A stretch of 23,656 nucleotides of DNA from an uncultured Clostridium sp. (GTDB taxonomy: Bacteria; Bacillota; Clostridia; Lachnospirales; Lachnospiraceae). Positions within the stretch are counted from its first letter, which is position 1. The number at the start of each line of letters is the position of its first letter. The notes under the pieces were generated by a model that made no database searches, was not told the DNA's origin, and worked only from the letters and a program-made list of their open reading frames with translations. The position numbers and the translations under genes were made by a program. The stretch is taken from contig NZ_URHZ01000081.1 of NCBI RefSeq assembly GCF_900547735.1, positions 1 to 23,656 of the forward strand, written 5' to 3'. Shown here piece after piece: positions 15,513 to 23,368 of this stretch.

Positions 15513-16775
15513 CTATCTTACTCCGAAATGTTCAAACAGGACTTTCTCCGCCTCGGCATTCCAGAGGCCTTTGTGGGCCTTGCAACACTCATCCAGCTTC
15601 TTATAAAGCGGATCCGTCTCACCCAGCTTTGCGAAGTCGTCAATGGCCGTCAGCGGCATCTCAAACTGTGTGTAGGTCAGCTTCTTTCCTCCCGGAATGG
15701 TTGGAAGGTTCTTTGTCGCCTCTGCGATGCTGTCGATTCCGCCTACGTGGGTTACCATAACGGCCGGCTCAATCACGCCTTTTGCAGAAAGGGCGTTGGC
15801 CTCAATCAGATCATCCGTGTTGCCGCCTGTGGTTCCCATGATATGGGTGCTTGTATAGTGGCAGTTATAGAGATTGATCTCTGCCGAAAACTGGCTGTCG
15901 GTCGGGCCTGCAAAGAAGTTCATGCAGCCGTCAAATGCCAGCAGTTTATCTCCCATCTCGGCTACCTGTCTGATTGGAGCGTATACAAATACGTCGTCGT
16001 ATCCGAGTCCCTCCGTTATAGCCATGAGCTCTGCAATCGGATCTGCCATTGCCGCCGTGTTTACATAGTGGAGTTCCACTCCCATCTCCCTGGCGTGAGC
16101 CTCGGAAATTACTTCTCTTGCACGGTTGATTCTGTCCTCGTTGACATCGGTTACAACAATCCGTTTCGGTTTATTTTCAAACTGGATACCGTAGCTTACG
16201 GCTCCTAATCCCATCGGGCCGCAGCCTCCCATGATTAAAATATTGCCGTCCACTTTTGTTCCCATGGCATGCTCGTAATTCTTTTTGTTGGTGTGGTAAT
16301 TAGCATGGTATCCGCCGATAATACAGCTCATCGGCTCACCGAGGGATGCCTGGAAGTAGCTTTCGCCGTCGTAATTTAAGAGGCAGCCCATCTCCATTAC
16401 CTCGTGAGGGATAATGCAGTATGTGGCGGCTCCGCCGCAAAACTCATAGGAATATCCCGGGGAGTCCAGTTTTCCCTGATAGTTGATGGCCGGCTGGATG
16501 GAAAATTTCTGTCCCGGTTTGAACTGATCCTGCCATTTTTTTCCGACCTGTACGATATCTCCGGCAAATTCATGGCCGACGATAATCGGGTTGGTATCGA
16601 TGTTCTGTGGAGCGCGTTTATGTTTTTTACCCTGCTTAACAAGCTTGTAGGTGGACATGCAGATACTGTCGCTCATCACCTTTACAAGGATTTCATCATC
16701 CTTTATCTCCGGTAATTCAAATTCTTCTAATCTTAAGTCGTCGAGCCCATACATTCTCACTGCTTTTGTTTTCAT
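15513..16775 (-). CDS. Zinc-dependent polyol/sorbose-phosphate-type dehydrogenase
   Basis: A 420-residue medium-chain dehydrogenase. Catalytic-zinc residues are C39 (SDSICMSTYK), H68/E69 (VGHEFAGD) and E147 (GEPMSC). The nucleotide fold has GGCGPMGLGAV (183-193), and D210 ends the second strand (VVTDVNED), which favours NAD(H). The four-cysteine structural zinc lobe is absent, since only C113 lies in that region. The overall form recalls L-sorbose-1-phosphate reductase and related polyol-phosphate enzymes. It is the last gene of a mannitol-type PTS locus, in the position where mtlD is usual, but it is unlike MtlD in family. AGCGGAGG precedes the ATG. The likely role is oxidation of the phosphorylated polyol to a ketose phosphate; the exact substrate is an inference. 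Confidence 0.82.
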   Translation of the reverse strand: MKTKAVRMYGLDDLRLEEFELPEIKDDEILVKVMSDSICMSTYKLVKQGKKHKRAPQNIDTNPIIVGHEFAGDIVQVGKKWQDQFKPGQKFSIQPAINYQGKLDSPGYSYEFCGGAATYCIIPHEVMEMGCLLNYDGESYFQASLGEPMSCIIGGYHANYHTNKKNYEHAMGTKVDGNILIMGGCGPMGLGAVSYGIQFENKPKRIVVTDVNEDRINRAREVISEAHAREMGVELHYVNTAAMADPIAELMAITEGLGYDDVFVYAPIRQVAEMGDKLLAFDGCMNFFAGPTDSQFSAEINLYNCHYTSTHIMGTTGGNTDDLIEANALSAKGVIEPAVMVTHVGGIDSIAEATKNLPTIPGGKKLTYTQFEMPLTAIDDFAKLGETDPLYKKLDECCKAHKGLWNAEAEKVLFEHFGVR

Positions 16776-16865
16776 GTTTTCAACCTCCGCTTATTTTTCT
16801 GTTTGATATCATTCTGTTATCTATGATTACCAGCTTTAATTTTTATCATCCTGAAAATTATTCCA

Positions 16866-17339
16866 TCACGCTTTTGTTGTAAATGTAGCGTAGATATCAT
16901 CCTCGCTGCCCTTAATCAGTTCCTCGACAGCCTCCGGCGTCGCCATCTTTTCTGCAATGGTTGAGAGGATTTCCAGATGCTCCTCCCCTACTCCGGCGAT
17001 TCCGATTACAAGGTTGACCTTCTCGGTTCCCCAGTCGGTGCCTTCCGGGAATACCATCACTGCGATTCCGGACTGTTTAATCTCTTTCTTTGCTTCTTCA
17101 ACTCCATGAGGAAGCGCAATTCCGTTTCCTATATTGGTAGGGAATGAAAGCTCCCTTTTTATCATTGCATCGATATAACCTTCGTTTACATACCCGCTGT
17201 CGCAAAGGAGCTGTCCCACCGCCCGGATTACGTCATCCTTCGGCATCGGGCTGCAGTTTAAACGGATATTTTTCTTCTCTAAAAGCTCCGGTTTCTGAAT
17301 TTTTTCAGCCTGTTCTTTTTTCTTTCCAAAACCAAACAT
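16866..17339 (-). CDS. mtlF: PTS mannitol/fructose-type IIA component
   Basis: The phosphocarrier IIA takes phosphate from HPr and gives it to the IIB domain of the membrane transporter. The 157-residue product has a lysine-rich N-terminus (FGFGKKKEQAEK) and a IIA domain of the mannitol/fructose class. The phosphorylated histidine is H78 in NGIALPHGVEEAKK. The ATG at 17339 is preferred: AGGAGG lies nine bases upstream, and the longer start at 17357 would place that site inside the gene. It has its own promoter upstream and is followed by the dehydrogenase. Confidence 0.88.
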   Translation of the reverse strand: MFGFGKKKEQAEKIQKPELLEKKNIRLNCSPMPKDDVIRAVGQLLCDSGYVNEGYIDAMIKRELSFPTNIGNGIALPHGVEEAKKEIKQSGIAVMVFPEGTDWGTEKVNLVIGIAGVGEEHLEILSTIAEKMATPEAVEELIKGSEDDIYATFTTKA

Positions 17340-17410
17340 TCTCTTATTCCTCCTCATTATCTACAGGTTTTCCCGTTCCGGTATTTCTTTTTGTTCCCTT
17401 TTATATCTCA

Positions 17411-17440
17411 ATTATAGCCCCGGCACACCGTAGAATTCAA
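17411..17440 (-). promoter_or_regulatory. Promoter of the IIA-dehydrogenase unit
   Basis: On the minus strand, TTGAAT (17435-17440) and a perfect TATAAT (17411-17416) are 18 bases apart. The weak -35 and long spacer fit an activator-dependent promoter. A TTTGTCACT box lies about 20 bases farther upstream. Confidence 0.65.
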
Positions 17441-17459
17441 CCGAAACAAAAATGCATTT

Positions 17460-17481
17460 GGCATCATCAGATAGTGACAAA
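17460..17481 (-). promoter_or_regulatory. Probable MtlR-type operator before the IIA gene
   Basis: The minus-strand sequence begins TTTGTCACTAT and ends TGCC. It matches 17 of 22 bases of plus-strand 21354-21375 before the IICB gene. It lies at about -57 to -78 of the predicted start, a usual place for a PRD-type activator. Confidence 0.55.
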
Positions 17482-17505
17482 AGCTGAAGGCGGAAATTTC
17501 TGTGT

Positions 17506-19605
17506 CTACATCCTGTCCAGATACTGGTCAAAGTATTTTTTGAGATACCGCGACAGCAGATCCCGGACGCTCTCCTCTTCCTTTGTTATGATGGCGTTCA
17601 GGAATTCATCCTCTTCCACCAGCATCTGGCTTAAATAGCCCAGCATGTCCGCGTTCTCCTGCGTGTGGCCTTCCTCCGGCATCAGCATCACAATGGCGGC
17701 CCTGATTCCCTTCATATCCGGGGCGGTAAAACGTTCTCCCGACTCCGGTACAAAGACCGTAAATACCGGTTTTGTGACCCCTGCCGTCCGCGCGTGGAGA
17801 AGGGCGAATGAGAAATCCGGGAAAAACTGGGAGCCCATTGTTTCCCTTCTCTTTAAGGCCTCTACAATCATGGTCTGCCGATCCGCGTAGGGCGTCTGCT
17901 CCTCCCCCGCCTTTAAAAGCAATTCCCCGAATGCAGCAGCCGTCCCAATCTTTGTGCGTCTGAAACGTTTTATCAGCGATTTAATCTGGGTCGCCATATA
18001 GTTGACTTCCTCAAGCTGTCTTGTAAACGCCTCGTTCTCTTTCCCGGCCGCAGGCATGCGTTCGTATTCACGCACCCTGGCGGCAATCTGCTCCATCTCC
18101 TGCGACGTCAGAAGGGGGCTTACGTAAAGGATATCCGCATTCTCCCTGATGGGAAGCGTGGATACAAAGAAATCGGTATGCTCCAGTGCGAACGGGTTCA
18201 AATCATTGACCCCGTATGCCGTAAGTTCGATGCGGTCCTTGAAAAACTTGTTGATCCTGGAGCACATCAGACGTGATATTCCAATGCCGCTGGCACAAAC
18301 TACGCCCATGTTCACTTTTCTTTTTACTTCCTTCCGGCTTTCCAGGCGCACCATCGCCGCCCCGAAATGGATGGCCAGATAGCCTATCTCAGGCTCCGGC
18401 ACCGTGAAACCGTAATGTTCCTCAATTACTTCGGCAACATCGCGGCACCGCTCGAAAATGGCGGCATAATCGTTCTTTATCTGTTCCAGCAGCGGATTCT
18501 CAATCTTCATATTGTTGGCGAGGCGCACTAACGTCGGCTGCAGATGGGCGGCCAGCCCCTGCACGACGAATTCCTCATCCTGCTTGAGCTGCCAGGCGAC
18601 GGCCGGATCAAACCGGTCGATCATCGCGTTTACCACCGACAGCAGTTCCCTCTGGCCGCTCACCCTGGCCTTTGAGTCCTCGTCCAGTTCTATCTGCTGC
18701 ACCTTGGCCCCTTTGATGTGAAGACAGACATAAGCGACCTCGATCTCCGGGATCTCGATCTCAAATTCCTTTCTAAGCTCCTCCACGATTCTGCCCGCCA
18801 GGCGGAAATCTTCGTCGCCGCGCAGGGATTTGACCATAGCTTCATTCTCTTCCAGTATCTCTTTCCCCAGAATCCTGTTTACCGCGATTGTCACGTGCAG
18901 AACGAGCCCCACATAGGAATTCTCGGTCAGATTTAAAAGTCTTCGGTCCTTCACCCTCTGGATGCACGCAATGACCCGCAGCAGGAGGTCATTATTTAAA
19001 ATCTTGTAGATGTTTTTATCATTTTTATTTTCCACCAGTTCAAACAGCGCCTGGTCTTTTTCCTCATAAATATCCCGTATAAAGCGCGTGTCGATATTCT
19101 CATCGATAAAAGCCCTGAGAGCCAGGCGGAAATCCTTCTCCCTGCCCTCTATGGATATCCCGTAACCGGGTTTCCGGTTGATTTTCAGATTAAACGGGGC
19201 AAACCACTCCTCCGCAGCCTCCAGATCTGCGCTGATGGTCGCTTCGCTGACTCCGAACAGATCGCTGTAGTAGTAAAGTTTTTTCAGTGTTTTATCTTTC
19301 AGTATTTCCAGGATCAGCCTTTTGCGGCGCTCCGTCCTGTCTGAGACGTCCAGCGTATCTTTCTCACTTAGCTGCCTGAACAGCCTCTCCTTGTCTTCCG
19401 GTTCCCCCTCCAGCCACACTCCGGTTCCCGTCTTGGAACAGAACGTCACATTATATTCTTTCAGCGCTTTTCCCAGGTATTCCAGTTCCCTCTGGACCGT
19501 GCGCTTGCTCAGGTTCATCTGTTCCGCCAGATTTTTGACGGATATGACTTTATCTTCATTCAGCATGAGCAGAAGTATCTGCTGCATTCTCGGTGTAAAA
19601 TCCAT
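17506..19605 (-). CDS. mtlR: MtlR-type PRD transcriptional activator
   Basis: A 699-residue PTS-controlled activator with the complete MtlR architecture. It has two N-terminal helix-turn-helix regions (about 18-45 and 105-130), PRD1 with H237 and H296, and PRD2 with H354 and H413. A IIB-like domain carries the phosphorylatable C437 (GVVCASGIGISR), and the C-terminal IIA-like domain has H604 (FALLHARTAG). In characterised Firmicutes, phosphorylation by HPr on PRD2 and by the cognate transporter on the Cys/His tunes activation. Its likely sites are the TTTGTCACT boxes upstream of the IICB and IIA genes. It stands between the two, 212 bases after the transporter gene and beyond a hairpin. The ribosome site is modest (GAGGG, about 12 bases away). 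Confidence 0.9.
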   Translation of the reverse strand: MDFTPRMQQILLLMLNEDKVISVKNLAEQMNLSKRTVQRELEYLGKALKEYNVTFCSKTGTGVWLEGEPEDKERLFRQLSEKDTLDVSDRTERRKRLILEILKDKTLKKLYYYSDLFGVSEATISADLEAAEEWFAPFNLKINRKPGYGISIEGREKDFRLALRAFIDENIDTRFIRDIYEEKDQALFELVENKNDKNIYKILNNDLLLRVIACIQRVKDRRLLNLTENSYVGLVLHVTIAVNRILGKEILEENEAMVKSLRGDEDFRLAGRIVEELRKEFEIEIPEIEVAYVCLHIKGAKVQQIELDEDSKARVSGQRELLSVVNAMIDRFDPAVAWQLKQDEEFVVQGLAAHLQPTLVRLANNMKIENPLLEQIKNDYAAIFERCRDVAEVIEEHYGFTVPEPEIGYLAIHFGAAMVRLESRKEVKRKVNMGVVCASGIGISRLMCSRINKFFKDRIELTAYGVNDLNPFALEHTDFFVSTLPIRENADILYVSPLLTSQEMEQIAARVREYERMPAAGKENEAFTRQLEEVNYMATQIKSLIKRFRRTKIGTAAAFGELLLKAGEEQTPYADRQTMIVEALKRRETMGSQFFPDFSFALLHARTAGVTKPVFTVFVPESGERFTAPDMKGIRAAIVMLMPEEGHTQENADMLGYLSQMLVEEDEFLNAIITKEEESVRDLLSRYLKKYFDQYLDRM

Positions 19606-19720
19606 ATATTTACCGTTCCCTCTCCCGTTTTCCGGTACTTGACCGCCCTTATCCGGCTTTTGTCCTTCGGGCTTTTTGTCCTCCGGGCCTTTTCCCCGCC
19701 CGGTGTATTTATACGATAGA

Positions 19721-19761
19721 AAGACAGAACAGGGTGTGGGGGCACACCCGGTTTCTGTCTT
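19721..19761 (-). terminator. Hairpin between the transporter and regulator genes
   Basis: Arms AAGACAGAA/TTCTGTCTT and GGGTGTG/CACACCC make a long, G+C-rich stem with a four-base loop and a small internal bulge. Only a short T-rich stretch follows on the minus strand, so it may act as a partial terminator or an mRNA 3' end that lowers regulator expression relative to the transporter. Confidence 0.65.
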
Positions 19762-19816
19762 AACAATTTTCTATATGCGCCCGACCGGCCGATGTGACGG
19801 GTCCGGGGCATTTCTC

Positions 19817-21205
19817 CTATCGGTTCAGTAATTCCTGAATCAGTTCATCATACTCCGGCGCGGCCAGGAAGTTGGTGATAAGGATAAGCTGCGCGTCCGG
19901 ATTGCTGTGCCCGGCTCTCTCTCCCAGTTCCTGATGCGTTACCACAATCTGAGCATCGGCCGGGATGGAGGATACGGGTGAATGCATAACCTCAATGTTT
20001 CCAAGGCCTGCCGCCGCCAGCTTCTTCTTGAGCACCGTCGCTCCCATTGCGCTGGATCCCATTCCGGCATCACAGGCAAACACGATTTTTCTGATATCTT
20101 TTGAATTAACTGTATTAACTGTTTTATGCTCTTCGGCAATTCCCTTTGCCGCATTCTTCATTTCTTTCATCTTGTTCTTGGAAGCTTCCAGGTCCTCATC
20201 CTTGCCGGCGAATTTGAGAATCGGCATGGAGATGAAGAAGGATACCGCCGTAGCTACGAGAACGCCTGCCAGAACCGGAATATAGCCGCCGCGCGGTGTC
20301 ATTCCGAGAATTGCGATGATACTTCCCGGTGAAGCCGGTGCGGAAAGTCCAGCGCCCAGCATCTGCTCTACAAAGATACCGCTGGCTCCGCCTGCAATAA
20401 CGGAGAGAAGTAAAAGCGGATTCATCAGGATATATGGGAAATAAATCTCATGGATACCGCCGAGGAAATGAATGATTACGGCGCCCGGTGCGGAGCTCTT
20501 GGCAGAACCCTTGCCCGCCAGGCAGTATGCCAGCAGCACGCCGAGTCCCGGACCCGGGTTAGCCTCAAGCAGGAAGAAAATGGATTTTCCCGTCTCCTCC
20601 ACCTGCTGGATTCCCATTGGGGAGAAAATTCCGTGATTGATTGCGTTATTCAGGAACAGAACCTTTGCAGGCTCGATGAAAATACTTGCCATTGGGAGGA
20701 GTTTGTTGTCAACGAAGAAACCAACGCCTGCCCTCATTGCCTCATTTAACGATTCTACGAGCGGCGTAACGCCCTTTAAGGTAAGGAGCGTAAGGATTGC
20801 GCCTACGATACCGAGTGAGAAGTTATTGACCAGCATTTCAAAACCTGCCGGAATTTTACCTTCTATTACATTGTCTATCTTTTTCATAATCCAGGCAGCC
20901 AGAGGACCTACAATCATGGCGCCGATAAACATTGGAATATCGGAACCTACGATTACGCCCATGGTTGCGATGGCGCCGATTACGCCGCCCCGCTGTCCGT
21001 GTACGGCAGCGCCGCCCGTGTAGGCAATTAACAACGGCAGAAGCACGGTTGACATTGGTGTTACAAGCGTGGCCAGTGCCTCATTCGGCATCCATCCCGT
21101 CGGGATAAACAATGCCGTAATTAAGCCCCATGCGATAAATGCGCCGATATTCGGCATAACCATACCGCTCAAAAACCGCCCAAATAACTGAACTTTTTCT
21201 TTCAT
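19817..21205 (-). CDS. mtlA: PTS mannitol-type transporter IICB
   Basis: The membrane permease takes up and phosphorylates a hexitol, probably mannitol. The 462-residue protein has a IIC channel (about 1-335, multiple hydrophobic segments) with the family signatures NNAINHGIF (186-194) and GGIHEIYFPY (249-258). A charged linker leads to a IIB domain with the phosphocysteine C378 (VFACDAGMGSSAMG). The IIA domain is absent and is supplied by the separate gene at 16866-17339, as in many Firmicutes. GAGGG precedes the ATG by seven bases. A strong promoter with upstream activator boxes lies in front. Mannitol is the best guess; another hexitol is possible given the unusual dehydrogenase in the locus. 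Confidence 0.9.
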   Translation of the reverse strand: MKEKVQLFGRFLSGMVMPNIGAFIAWGLITALFIPTGWMPNEALATLVTPMSTVLLPLLIAYTGGAAVHGQRGGVIGAIATMGVIVGSDIPMFIGAMIVGPLAAWIMKKIDNVIEGKIPAGFEMLVNNFSLGIVGAILTLLTLKGVTPLVESLNEAMRAGVGFFVDNKLLPMASIFIEPAKVLFLNNAINHGIFSPMGIQQVEETGKSIFFLLEANPGPGLGVLLAYCLAGKGSAKSSAPGAVIIHFLGGIHEIYFPYILMNPLLLLSVIAGGASGIFVEQMLGAGLSAPASPGSIIAILGMTPRGGYIPVLAGVLVATAVSFFISMPILKFAGKDEDLEASKNKMKEMKNAAKGIAEEHKTVNTVNSKDIRKIVFACDAGMGSSAMGATVLKKKLAAAGLGNIEVMHSPVSSIPADAQIVVTHQELGERAGHSNPDAQLILITNFLAAPEYDELIQELLNR

Positions 21206-21277
21206 ACTGATACCCTCTTTCCACTTTTATGTTCTATCTTCCAATTTCCGTTCGTGTATTTCCAATTTGATAAAAGT

Positions 21278-21289
21278 GACCGGCCGGTC
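21278..21289. repeat. Perfect palindrome in the IICB gene leader
   Basis: GACCGGCCGGTC is a perfect 12-bp palindrome placed at about +12 to +23 of the predicted transcript, with A-rich and T-rich flanks that extend it imperfectly. It could be an operator for a repressor or a 5' hairpin that protects the mRNA; the sequence does not decide. Confidence 0.5.
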
Positions 21290-21307
21290 GTTCCTTTTGA
21301 TAGTTTT

Positions 21308-21337
21308 ATTATACCCGCCCTGAGGGAAATATTTCAA
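21308..21337 (-). promoter_or_regulatory. Promoter of the mannitol-type PTS locus
   Basis: On the minus strand, TTGAAA (21332-21337) and a perfect TATAAT (21308-21313) are separated by 18 bases. The predicted leader is about 95 bases. The inverted activator boxes begin eight bases upstream of the -35 element. Confidence 0.75.
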
Positions 21338-21344
21338 CATGAAG

Positions 21345-21408
21345 AAACAAGGATTTGTCACTATGTAATAGCGCCAAAAATCTGGCTGGCAGTGACAAAT
21401 CCCTGTTT
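21345..21408. promoter_or_regulatory. Inverted pair of probable MtlR operators
   Basis: Eighteen-base arms at 21345-21362 and 21391-21408 are reverse complements with one mismatch, and each contains GGATTTGTCACT. The arms start 46 bases apart, and the pair covers about -44 to -107 of the predicted start. The same TTTGTCACT core is present before the IIA promoter. This position suits an activator such as the MtlR-type protein encoded in the locus. Confidence 0.65.
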
Positions 21409-21532
21409 AGTTTTAACGGTATATTATATCGTATTCCAGATAAAGGAAATTTTTTATGGTTGTTTTTATATGCATAAAAAATCCATCCTGCGGAATTCCC
21501 CGCCTGCGGCGGCTCACTTTAGCGCATAGTTC

Positions 21533-22762
21533 CTATACGCAGAAGCTGGATGCGGCCCGTTTCAGATAATCAAAGAAATTAGCCTTTCTCACATCCTCCG
21601 CCGCTACGATATCCACGCTTCCAAGTTCCTGCCCGTTTAACCGGTAAACGAGACGGCCCAGGATATCGCCCTCGCCCACGGGAGCTTTGATTCCTTCTTC
21701 AAATACCCATTCTTTCTCAATGCCTCCGAAGTCCTCCCCCTTCATTGTCAGATAAGAAAATGTTCCGTTCAGCCTTCCCTGCACGGTGTCCTGAATTCCG
21801 TTTATCAGCGCGGCCGGCGGCACTGTGCCCGGATCTTCGTCGCGGTACATCCGGCAGTTGGCATAGCCGTAATTTAAGAGCGTCAGGGCATCGCCGAACC
21901 TGGCTTTAAAATCGGGCGCCGCAAGAATGACTGCGATTAGCTCTACACCGTCTTTTTTTGCCGTTGCCGACAGGCAGTATTTTGCCAGGGAGGTCGAACC
22001 CGTTTTCAGGCCGGTCACCTCAAAATTGGTAGCCATTTTGAGCAGCTTGTTGGTATTGGAAAGACCGAATTCTTTTGTACCCTGTTTTGTCACGTGGGTG
22101 ATGTTTTCCATCCATATCGTGGAGTAATTGAATATCTCGGGATATTTTGTGATAAGCTCCCTCGACATTAACGCTATATCACGGGCCGACATTGCATGGG
22201 TCGTGGAATCGGTCAGTCCGCAGCAGTCCTCAAAGTTTGCGTTTTCCATTCCAAGACCTTTTGCCCGCTCGTTCATCATTTTTACAAATGTGGCCTCATC
22301 TCCGCCTATGTATTCCGCCATTGCCACGCTGGCATCGTTGCCGGACGCAATGACAATGCACTTGATCAGTGTCTCTACGGTCTGGACTTCGCCCTCCTCC
22401 AGGAATACCTGGGAACCTCCCATGGATTTTGCGTGGGCGCTGGTGACAACTTCGTCGTCCAGATGGATCTTTCCGGACTTCAGGGCGTCAAATGTCAGAA
22501 GCAGCGTCATGATTTTCGTAACGCTGGCCGGGTTCCTGGCCTCATCGGCATTCTTTTCATAAATCACCGTTCCGGTGGACGCCTCTATGAGGATTGCCTC
22601 CGGAGCCTGAATTTCCGGCCCGTCCGCAGCCTGGACCATCGCCGAAGCCGCCGCGGCCGGAATCTCCGGAACTGAAGCATACACGCTGCAAAGCCCCGCC
22701 TGCAGGACCATCATAATCGTCAAAATAACCGCCGTTAATCGTTTCATACCTTTTCTCCGCAT
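21533..22762 (-). CDS. D-alanyl-D-alanine carboxypeptidase (PBP5/DacF family)
   Basis: A 409-residue penicillin-binding protein that trims the terminal D-Ala from peptidoglycan stem peptides outside the membrane. A signal peptide covers about 1-30 (hydrophobic 8-24, cleavage likely after YAS). The three active-site motifs are S80-x-x-K83 (PASVTKIMT), S140-G-N (ASGNDAS) and K253-T-G (GLKTGSTS). A PBP5-type C-terminal beta domain follows (about 300-390), then a short helix (FFDYLKRAASSF) that may attach to the membrane. The ATG at 22762 has GAAGGA upstream; the ATG at codon 6 is also possible. It is a single gene on the same strand as the PTS locus but separated by 327 bases. Confidence 0.9.
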   Translation of the reverse strand: MRRKGMKRLTAVILTIMMVLQAGLCSVYASVPEIPAAAASAMVQAADGPEIQAPEAILIEASTGTVIYEKNADEARNPASVTKIMTLLLTFDALKSGKIHLDDEVVTSAHAKSMGGSQVFLEEGEVQTVETLIKCIVIASGNDASVAMAEYIGGDEATFVKMMNERAKGLGMENANFEDCCGLTDSTTHAMSARDIALMSRELITKYPEIFNYSTIWMENITHVTKQGTKEFGLSNTNKLLKMATNFEVTGLKTGSTSLAKYCLSATAKKDGVELIAVILAAPDFKARFGDALTLLNYGYANCRMYRDEDPGTVPPAALINGIQDTVQGRLNGTFSYLTMKGEDFGGIEKEWVFEEGIKAPVGEGDILGRLVYRLNGQELGSVDIVAAEDVRKANFFDYLKRAASSFCV

Positions 22763-22862
22763 CTATTTCCTTCTTTAATCAGGATATGGACAGAATGCAT
22801 GTACTTATGCCATTGTGTTACAGGAAGTGTTCTTTTCTTTCCGACAAAATTTTAATGGAGGA

Positions 22863-23368
22863 ATGAGAACGCCGCCGGGACGGTCGGGGGGCGGGATGGT
22901 GAGAGGGGGGATGTGAGTCTTCAGTCCCGGCTTGAGTTTAATCGCGGGTGGAGAATCCGGGCAGAAAAAGTTCCTCCGGGAAACGCTTGCGCTCTTTGGA
23001 GTACATAACAGTACTAAGGCGCCTGAGAAACGCCGCCTAAGTGCTGATGAACTCCCAGGTTCCCTTCGGAATCTTTTTGGCTCCTGTCCACTTCATGTCC
23101 AGGAACACGCTACGCGATGCACAGAAACGGTAAAAAGCACCGTTTCGCGCCGCAGCCCTCGGGTTTTGTGTGACTTACGCTGCGCTACACTCACACAAAA
23201 CACCTCGCGGAATACAACCGGATTCAACGTGAACATATGCCATCTTCCTCACAGGCAGTTATGCCCCGGGACTGAAGACGCGAAGGTTTTCGCCATCCCG
23301 AGCCCCGGCCTGCGGCCGCTGATTTGTTCTTATTCTTCAGGGGGGAGGTACTGTCGCTGCCACTACGT
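22863..23368 (+). repeat. Structured dispersed repeat (copy B)
   Basis: The first 59 bases match the inverted sequence at 1-56. Inside are a 14-base inverted pair, GTCTTCAGTCCCGG (22917-22930) with its reverse complement (23266-23279), and a hairpin with 8-base arms GAAACGGT/ACCGTTTC (23124-23146). Another hairpin has 11-base arms GTTTTGTGTGA/TCACACAAAAC (23163-23201). Its right end, GGGGGAGGTA to ACTACGT, recurs inverted at 23567-23594. Such stacked hairpins suggest a structured RNA or a non-autonomous mobile element. The exact limits are uncertain. Confidence 0.6.

Larger units (their letters stand above)
21206..21532. other. Intergenic control region before the PTS transporter gene
   Basis: This 327-base gap has no gene. 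On the minus strand, in order, it holds a small CCGCC/GGCGG hairpin just after the carboxypeptidase gene (21500-21512) followed by a T run, which may be a weak terminator. An 18-base inverted repeat (21345-21408), a promoter (21308-21337) and a 12-bp palindrome in the leader (21278-21289) come next. Confidence 0.7.

Noticed and set aside
15528..16208. Plus-strand open frame opposite the dehydrogenase (226 codons)
   Set aside because: It is the antisense of a well-supported gene and does not resemble a known family.
17436..17449. CcpA (cre) site near the IIA promoter
   Set aside because: The stretch TTCAACCGAAACAA differs from the cre pattern at two fixed positions, so the match is not strong enough to claim.
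19560..19811. Small minus-strand open frame between the regulator and transporter genes
   Set aside because: It overlaps the regulator start and runs through a strong hairpin, and its sequence is low in complexity with no known domain.
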